DNA from: Haliclystus octoradiatus
Taxonomy: Eukaryota; Cnidaria; Staurozoa; Stauromedusae; Haliclystidae
Length of the DNA stretch: 64,000 nucleotides
Direction: 5' to 3'
Assembly (NCBI GenBank): GCA_916610825.1
Contig: OU744447.1
Span: 4,657,402 to 4,721,401, forward strand
Shown: piece after piece, positions 52,401-61,400 of the stretch
Layout of the letters: every line of letters begins with the position of its first letter
Numbering within the stretch: the first letter of the stretch is position 1
The notes under the pieces: model-generated
What the model saw: the letters and a program-made list of their open reading frames with translations, nothing else
Databases searched by the model: none
What the model was told of the DNA's origin: nothing
Program-made: the position numbers and the translations under genes

Positions 52401-55400
52401 ATTGGCCTTTGTGATGGGATTGTAATGTCATTGTGTTGATTATAAGCGATATTTTTGCTGTGATTACTCCGAGTCCTGATGTTTTTCAAATAATTAATAA
52501 TCCTTATCTTTTTACCACCTCTTGGTCTTCTTCTTCTTTTCTGTCGATGTCTTCGTTGGTAATGAAAAGCATATTCATCATTTGCAAATGTACATGACAA
52601 CAACTCATGGCAACGTAATTGAAAGATCTCCTCACGACTATACGATAACACCATCCCAAAAAGACTTAAAATATATATCAAAATGTTAACAATGCAGTAA
52701 AAAAATTAAAAGAAATAATCAAATTTAAAAAAAAATAATATTAAAAACTATAACTTCAGATACTCTGTAAAAATTTAAAAGTGTAAATTGGCGAAAAACG
52801 TCGTAAAACGTAATGTGTACAATAAAAATAGTTTTTTTTTGGATGAACGGCTGAAAACACGTCCGTCGCCACAAAAGGCGTCTCTTAACACCTCATAATT
52901 TTATAATTCCTTGTATCTCTCAGTGTGATTAGAAATTATTCGTAAATGTATAAAAATAATTTTGGTCCTACGAATAAATCTTGCTTTGCTGGCTGAAAAA
53001 TCCTACTAGAAAAATACTTTTGGAAATTATCGTTTAGATATTAAATTGCAAAAGAGTTCATAAGAAACATCACATAAATTTGAAAATGTCAATCAGAATA
53101 GCGCTAAAGTAAGTACTCTGTGTCAGTGATCTTTGTTCTATATCTTGCATATTCTTGTCAGACATGACAATTCAAAAATTCAAATTTCAAAAATATTCTA
53201 AAATCTAGGATATCTAGACTACTTGTGATGGTTGTGATGGGTTTCAATAACAAAAGGGTAATAACTCAAGTTCACAGAAGTTGATATACTGTACTCTGAA
53301 ATCCGCTAAAAGTCTAAAAAGCCTCACGTCTGCGTTTTGATAGCCATATCAGATCGAGCTCCAAAATGATCTTGTGTGGATCTGGATGCTGATTAATTAA
53401 TCAATTTACCTAACCCATTGCCAATAAAATTTCTTTATGACTGGTAGCGTTTTGGCAGAGTGTTTGGCCTATTGATTCTTTCTTTGCGCATAATAGTGTA
53501 CTAAGTGATTTCATCACTTTGTCACGTCTTTTTGATAAACAGAAACATTTATTTTGAGAAATAAGCATTTGAAAAAGTGAGAATTTCAATTCTTGAAAGA
53601 GGGAGAATGAAAGCTGAGTGACGTCATACTGTAAACATTTCATTCATGACGAGTGAGCGCGATAAGATCACGACATCTAACGGACATTCCCCTATAACAA
53701 CCAGAGCCAACTATTTACAAGAGTTGGGACACTCATGCCATTTTGTTTTTTGGCCTGGACCCGAGCACGTTTTTAACAGCAGTGCGCATGTGCAAGAGAA
53801 AGTTGTGTTTTTTTCAGCCATTTTGGAACTGTGTGAAATGGTTTGCGATCGTTTAACATGATACAAGAGTAATATAACCATCTATTAGTTGTCTTTCTCC
53901 ATATTTATTTGCTGGACTCTCAAAATAAGAATAAAATTTACTTCAATGTATACTTTCTTATCAATCTCTTCAGCATGTTGCTCGAAAGTAAATCAGATCA
54001 ATTGTATTGGCATTGCTAAATGGACTAGGAGTTTGTGGAGTATGGACTACATCTCTTACTCTCTTACGCTTATTCTTTGAAGCCAAAGGCAACTTTTTTC
54101 TAGTTCTTGTCCCCAGTTGGAATAGTAAACAATATTTTATTTCGATTACCATTTCTTCTATTAACACAACAATTAATAATTTAATAGCATATGTTTGTTA
54201 TCACTGATAAAAGTTGTATTTTTCCGCGCGCTTCGTTTAAAACAGGAAACCTGGTGCCAAAAGAACAAGAACCCTGGTGCCGAAAGTACGAAAATGGCGT
54301 TCAAAAAATCACGTGAATGGCATCTGTCCAATAGGAGACGATAGCGGCACATGAAAGCGTGTCCCAACTCTTGTAAATAGATGGCTCTGATAACAACAAC
54401 ACGCTTTTTAATTATTTTGCTCCTATGAACTAATGCTTGATAGATGTTGTGATCTTATAGCGCTCATTGCTTTCTGTTTTCAGGAGTAATGGTAAACATT
54501 TGATTTGTTTGAAAAGTAAAGTAAGTAAATCGAAAATAGAAACGTAAACTTCTGCATAAATCAGTGGTACTAATGATGCATTATACAAAATATTTGTTTG
54601 AACAATTATGAACTGATGGATGGACAAACATTTTTGGAAAGACTCTTTCATGTGGTAAGATTTACTACCCAGAATATTATGAATCCAAATTGGCAAAGTG
54701 ATAAGTTACGGTACCATTGTGAAATATCAAATTCACCAATATAATAAAATAATTTGCAGCTTGTTAGAGTATTTTACCTGCTTGTAATGTTTGGAATGTA
54801 GAACTCTTTGTTGCTCCATCTTTCACATCATTATTGGCTTTCAAAAAGACTTCATAAGTACTGTATGGTGAAAGATTATTCAGTATAAAAGGCGATGTGA
54901 ATACTTGACCCTCCCTTTGACCTGGTCTAAGAATGAATTTGTATCCTTGTAAAGGCAAGTCACCTAATTGTGTTGGTGCAGTCCATGAAATGATTGCTGA
55001 TGTTGCAGTTGGGTTTGAGACTGTGACGGTGGCTGGTGGGCCAATCGAGGCTATAAGAACAATAATATCAAATGTAAATGTTGGTTATTAATTATGAATT
55101 ATTATATTATCATGGAAATAAGGAACACATATTTCATAATGTAGCAAATCTAAACATTTCATATACCTACACTACCTTAGCCTTTGTTAGATAATACACA
55201 AAATATATTTATTCATTTTATTGAGTACATTGTTATGCAAGACTTAGCTCAAATAACAGCGATCCAATAATCGGCGTTTGTATCCATATTTTTATACACA
55301 AGATTTTCTGGGAGCAGAAAGGAAGCATGACAAAACCATAACAGAGTTTTTACAAAAACGTTTCTAAGAAAGCATTTTTAGCTTTCCAGCTACTCCAGAG

Positions 55401-58400
55401 AAGTAATTATGAAATATAAAAATGACAAGTGAAGTGAATCTTTGAAATGTAAGCAAAATTGGAATATGATTTCCGATCCCTCTGTCTTATTATATTTTAT
55501 CATCTGAAAAGTCACAAAGTTATGAACATATTTCTATAAGGGGTCCAGTCAAGAGCTAAAAGGGCTGTATAATTCCCCTGTCAACAGTGAAATACTGTAT
55601 TGCATAATAAGGACTCTAGTACTGTTGAGTTGTATCTTTGTATCCAAAGCAAATGCTGTCCATTGCTATTATTATTTTATTATATAGCCATCAATGTTTT
55701 GGTGGGTTTTTCGCCACTCATAAAAGTCTTATTCCCTAAAGTTGATATTTCACACGTAAAAATATGATATTTTCCCATGTAAAAACAACACTCTTCAAAC
55801 AACCAATTTCAATCACTTAAGAGTCTTGCATTTGCGTTGCCAGAGAAACCCCTGGTTTTGAAACTAAACGGAATACCAAGCTTACGTTTACAGGGGTTTA
55901 ATTATCATGGTGATTAGTCATTTGGGATTTTGAAAAAAATTTACGATTCAGATGAAGATGTCCTATGGAGTGACCCTATTGTCTTGAGATTAGATATCAA
56001 AGTTTTGCTATAAATTATTTTAAGGTGATTAATTTAAAACTAAAGCTGACTTACTTGCCATTTGTCCTATTTCAAATATCATAGAATTGATCTTATTGCA
56101 TTTTAAACTCAAGTAAATAAACTCAGAATAATTCATGGGCTCTTGGAAATATGAATATAATTTTCTTGTCTTCAAATAATAATAATAATAATAATAATAA
56201 TATGCATTTTTATAGCGCCATTTCTTGATGAATCCAATGGCGCTTTACAGGATTATATAGTAATAAAATTAAATAAAAGGTATATACAAAATAAAATACA
56301 TAAGGTAAGTAAGTATAAGGTAAGATTCATTGTTAAACATCTACAGCATAATAGAATGATAATTATGTTTTAATTTAATTTAAATTAAAATACTCTTTGA
56401 ACAAATGCGTTTTTACTTCGCTTTTGAATTGTTCAAGTGATGTACAACAGCGAATTTCAAATGGGAGACCATTCCACAATAATGGCGCTACGTTGGAGAA
56501 TGATCGACATCCGTAGGTCTTCAAGTGACATTTTGGTTGGACAAGTAGCATTTTATCTTTAGACCTCAAACTTCTAATTGGTATATGAGGAAGCAATAGT
56601 TCTGTCAAATAACTAGGTGCCATTCCGTACCATGCTTTATATGTGATGATTAAAATTTTGAATTTAATGCGCTGTTTTACAGGTAGCCAGTGAAGATCTT
56701 GTAGAATTGGTGTAATATGATCATATTTTCGTGTGAATGTCAGTACACGTGCAGCAGAATTTTGAACGCATTTTATCTTATGTAAATTTTCTTTTGTAAT
56801 TCCAGATAGTAATATATTGCAATGATCTATTCTTGATGATATAAATGAGTGAATTAAAATTTCACAATGTTTAAATGAAATATATTTTCTTATCTTGGCT
56901 ATATTGCGAAGATGATAGAATGCAGTTTTACAGATGGCTTTCACTTGTTTATCCATTGATAGTATATCATCAAACCAAACGCCAATGTTTTTAGCTGATG
57001 TTGAATTTGTGATGTCACTGTCTCCAATACTAATAGAGCTTAATGGCGGCAAGGGTCGATGACGAGCATGAAAGAGGAGAAATTCAGTCTTACTGCCATT
57101 CAGCAAAAGTTTGTTTGAAGTCATCCAAGAGTCAACATCATTAAGACATGCTTCAATGCGTGATTTAGAAAAAATTGGTTCATTTTCTGCTTTTGGGTTG
57201 AAAGTTAGATAAATTTGTGTATCATCAGCATAAAAATGAAAAGACATGCCATGCGATTTGATGATATCCGCAAGTGGTGAAGTGTACATAGAATACAATA
57301 ATGGGCCTAACACTGACCCTTGAGGAACACCACAACTAAGTTTACGAGAGGAGGAGACCTCATTTTCAATTTTAACAAACTGTGTTCTATTTGATAGATA
57401 TGATGTTATCCATGATAGAGCTTTCCCACTAATTCCAAAACGTTTCTCCAGTCTATTAATTAAAATATTGTGGTCCACAGTATCAAATGCAGCTGACAAA
57501 TCCAGTAAAACGAGTATGATACATTTATTATCATCGATAGCACAAAGTAGATCATTATGAATTCTAGCGAGAGCAGTTTCAGTGCTATGACCTTTCTTGT
57601 ATGCAGACTGGAAGGTGTCAAGTGACTTCTCGTCATCGAGGTGTTGATTTAATCTTACTGACACCACTTTCTCGATTGCTTTTGATATAAACTTCAAATT
57701 AGAAATTGGTCTAAAGTTTTTAAACACATCTTTGTCAAGGGAATTGTTTTTTATAAGAGGATCCAGAACAGCTTCTTTTAAATTTTCAGGAACTATTTCA
57801 TTATCAAAAGAGAGGTTAATTATCTTCGAAATTACAGGTAAAAGAACAGGGAGACAAGTTTTCATCAGAGCACCAGGTATTGGATCCAAAATCGAGGATT
57901 TGGCACACAAAGTGGTTAGGAGAGATAATAGCTCTTCAGGTGTTGTTGGTAAAAAAGTGTCAAGTTTTGCATGAAAACGAGGCTCTTTATTCGCTGTACA
58001 TGTGCTAGCCTCTAATGAAAAGTTATTTCGTATGATACTTATTTTGTTATCAAAAAAGTCAACAAATTGTTCTGCAAGATTGACTGCACTTGTGTAATGA
58101 GGTAGTTTTTTATCTGATTTCAGATTTAGCATTTTAGATACGGTAGAAAACAGCACACGTTGATTATTTTTGTGCTCGTCAATTATGTCAGTATAAAATG
58201 TCATTCTTGATTCATGTATTACTTTTTTAACGATATTACATTGGTCAACGTACATAGTTCTGTCTATGACTAGTCTGCTTTTTCTCCATCTGCGTTCTAA
58301 TCTCCTGCGCTTTGACTTCTCAACTTTTATTGTTTCTGAATACCATGGTGCCTTTGGTCTAATAGTTATAGTTCGGCGTTTAACAGGTGCATAGCGATCT

Positions 58401-61400
58401 AGTAAGGAGTGTAAAGTTCTTTCATAACATTCAGCCAAGGATGATACATCACCGTGCCTATCAAGCTGCAACAATAGGGGAGAATTTTTGATATCATCAA
58501 CAAGAAGAGTCTTATCAATAGACTTTATCTTTCGATAAGTTATTTCTTTCCTTTCATATACTGGCTTGTCGAGACATGACGTCTCAAAGAACACAGCAGA
58601 GTGATCTGATAGTTGTGGATCAATTACATTAATGTTGTTTACTGTATCAGACGATCTTGTGATTATGAGATCAAGAATGTGTCCACTTTTGTGGGTTGAT
58701 TTGTTTACATGCTGAACAAGGCCAAAAGCTTCCAGTACTCCTTGGAATCGAATTGCGTTGATGTCACAAGGGTCATCCAGATGAAAATTGAAGTCTCCGA
58801 CAATAATTAGTTGATTCGACGATGTGATTAGATGTTCTAAGAAGGAGCTGAATTCCTGTAAGAATAGAGAGATAGTGAGCTGGTTCATCTGGGACGGTGG
58901 TGGTCTATAAATAACTACCAAATTCAGACTTTTTGACGCATTTCTAATTACGTAGTCAGCATATTCAAAAGAACAACACAAGAGATTGAGTGAACTATTC
59001 TTGAGCTTCAACTGCTTTTTGAAGAGCAATGCAATTCCACCACCTTTTGATGTTTCACGAGGTGTATGGAGCATACTATAGCCAGATGGGCATATATTGT
59101 TTATTATTATTTGATCAGCATTTGATCCATTTAGCCATGTCTCCGTTAATGCAAGCGCGTCAATGTTATTATCAACAACGAAATCTTTAATACTCAAGGA
59201 TTTGTTGTTAACTGACCTAACATTTAGCATACAGAACTGTGCAGGTTTAATTGTTGATCTGTTGTTAGAATCAATGTCAGTAGGTCTAGTAAGTGAAGGT
59301 GAAATCACTGTTAGATTATCATGAATGTTTTTTCCGAAAGGAATATGATAACTACTGGACGACTTATGTTGTTCTTGTGTTGATAATACGGATTGGTTAA
59401 TCTTATTTTTGTTGTTACCGTCACTTCCACAGTTTCTTGCGTATTTCAAGAAATTTGAGATCCTAAATTTCTTCCCACCACGCTTGCCTCTCTTTCTTTT
59501 GCGTCTACTGTTGAAAGTGAAATGAGTAGTTAAGGTATTGAACAAATCAGAACAAGCACTAATACGTATTTCAAATAATTCATCTCGAGTGTATGCAATC
59601 ATTGAATGAACAGTTTCTATGAATGGCACAATTGGCATTGTTATAAAGACAATAGATCAATGATTATAAGATATAAAAATTCAAATAAAGTTTACGGCGG
59701 TTGGTAATGACGATAATAATTTTGAATATACAAACTATGGAATAATCAAATAAATTCTTTCAGATTAATGTAGGTAACAAAATAACGACAATAAACTCTT
59801 TAAGGCATCTAAACTCTTTACTATGAAGCACAAATCCTGTTTTCTTGTAAAATGTTAAATAATTATCTCCAAATCCAAAACTTTAACGAACAAAAAAAAT
59901 TTTAAATCAGAATTCAAGATATACAATATACAATCTCCCTGTCAAAAATGATATCAATCCCTCAGAAATATTAATAACTTTCAGCAAAGAAAAATAAACT
60001 ACAAATAAATGTAAGCTCTTGAACTAAAAATATAAAAAATAAAGTTATAAATAAGTTATAAATTTACAATTTTAAAATAATAATCCAGGAGCACGCAAAG
60101 CGCAGAACATTGCTCGTGAGATTTGAAAACTCTGAAAAATCAATCCATATCTCCACAAGCCCACAAATTATTCTCTATATATTATATTGGTGTGTTATAG
60201 ATAGCATTGTTATTCTTCTACAAGTCAAAGTCACAAGCTACAGCTATCTATAATGGCACCTCTAGGAAACATTCAAAATGTATGTTATAGGCGATCCCCT
60301 GAGAAAGCAGTTCAGGAGTTCATGAACATTAAAAGGCCCAAATTTTTCATAAGCTGTTCATGAACTGTCTGTGAGGGTTCATGAAATGTTCATTTATTCC
60401 TGAACTGTTTTGAACTCACAGGAGATATGCTGATATAGTCATTTATCTATTTCCAAACATCAGCAGGAACATCAGTTAAATCCAGTATGTTATAAAGAAT
60501 ACTCCTCCGCTATAAAAGGTGACCGTATAAACAGTTTCTACTGTAACAGATACAAGGATTCTGTCCGTCAAGGATTTACGTTTCATTATTGTGCGTTTCA
60601 CTACCATATGGCAACTGAATCCATTACCGGGTGACACAGCAGCATTGATACTTCTAGACTGAGTGTCACAGATCTAAAATGGCATGTTTTGAATGGAGAA
60701 ATTCCCATAAAAGTGTTTTTAGACATAATCAACTTGATTTGAGTTCAATTCCGGATTAAATTGCACAAGTGGATTTTCCAAAAGATCAAATTGAAAGAGC
60801 GAGTGAAATTTGATAGTTTTTAAAACCAAAGGAATTGACTTTGCCAAAAAACTGGTCGACGAACTGGTCACCAAAATAATGAGTTATTTATTCCCAAACT
60901 CAAACTTCTTGATATACCCTATATTGTATAATGATTAAAAGAATATTTAGAACTGTAAAATAAACATTAGATCTACTTTTTCAGTTCCTTTTTTGTTTCT
61001 TAAACATTTTTAATTTTGTCAGTCATGTTGCAATTCAGAATTATCTATTATCAGACATAGTTTACATTCCTGCTGCTTTCTAAATGTTATTCAAACTTAG
61101 ATTTCACTTCTTGCATCGTTTTTGCGTTTTGCTCCGTTTGTGATTGTTTTTGCATTGCTTCAAAAAGAAAATTGATAGCTGGTCTCTTATCCAGTCAGAA
61201 TTGCATAATTTTTCATGTATATTATTAATACAAATATACTACATATTTTCCCGTTTCTTGTTTTAATAATTTTTTATTGTAAACCTTCCAAAATCAATAT
61301 CTACTTTTCATGATTTACGATGAAAGCCATCTTAGCATTTTGAGAAAAAAAGCATGCGAGCTTCATGGTGCGATTCTTTTGTTTTCTTATGATTTTGTAA

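Larger units (their letters stand above)
41505..52681 (-). mobile_element. CR1/L2-like LINE (copy b), split by a 7.66-kb DNA-element insertion
   Basis: The LINE occupies 51636-52681 (5' part, basic N-terminus and endonuclease start) and 41505-43976 (endonuclease end, RT and C-terminus), with the insertion between. Its 3' end has the AAGCGC...GCGCTATAAAAATAAA hairpin and an (ATT)n tail at 41505-41530, typical of L2/CR1-like LINEs, plus a long A/T homopolymer at 41591-41614. It is colinear with the intact copy at 56375-59638. Confidence 0.88.
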
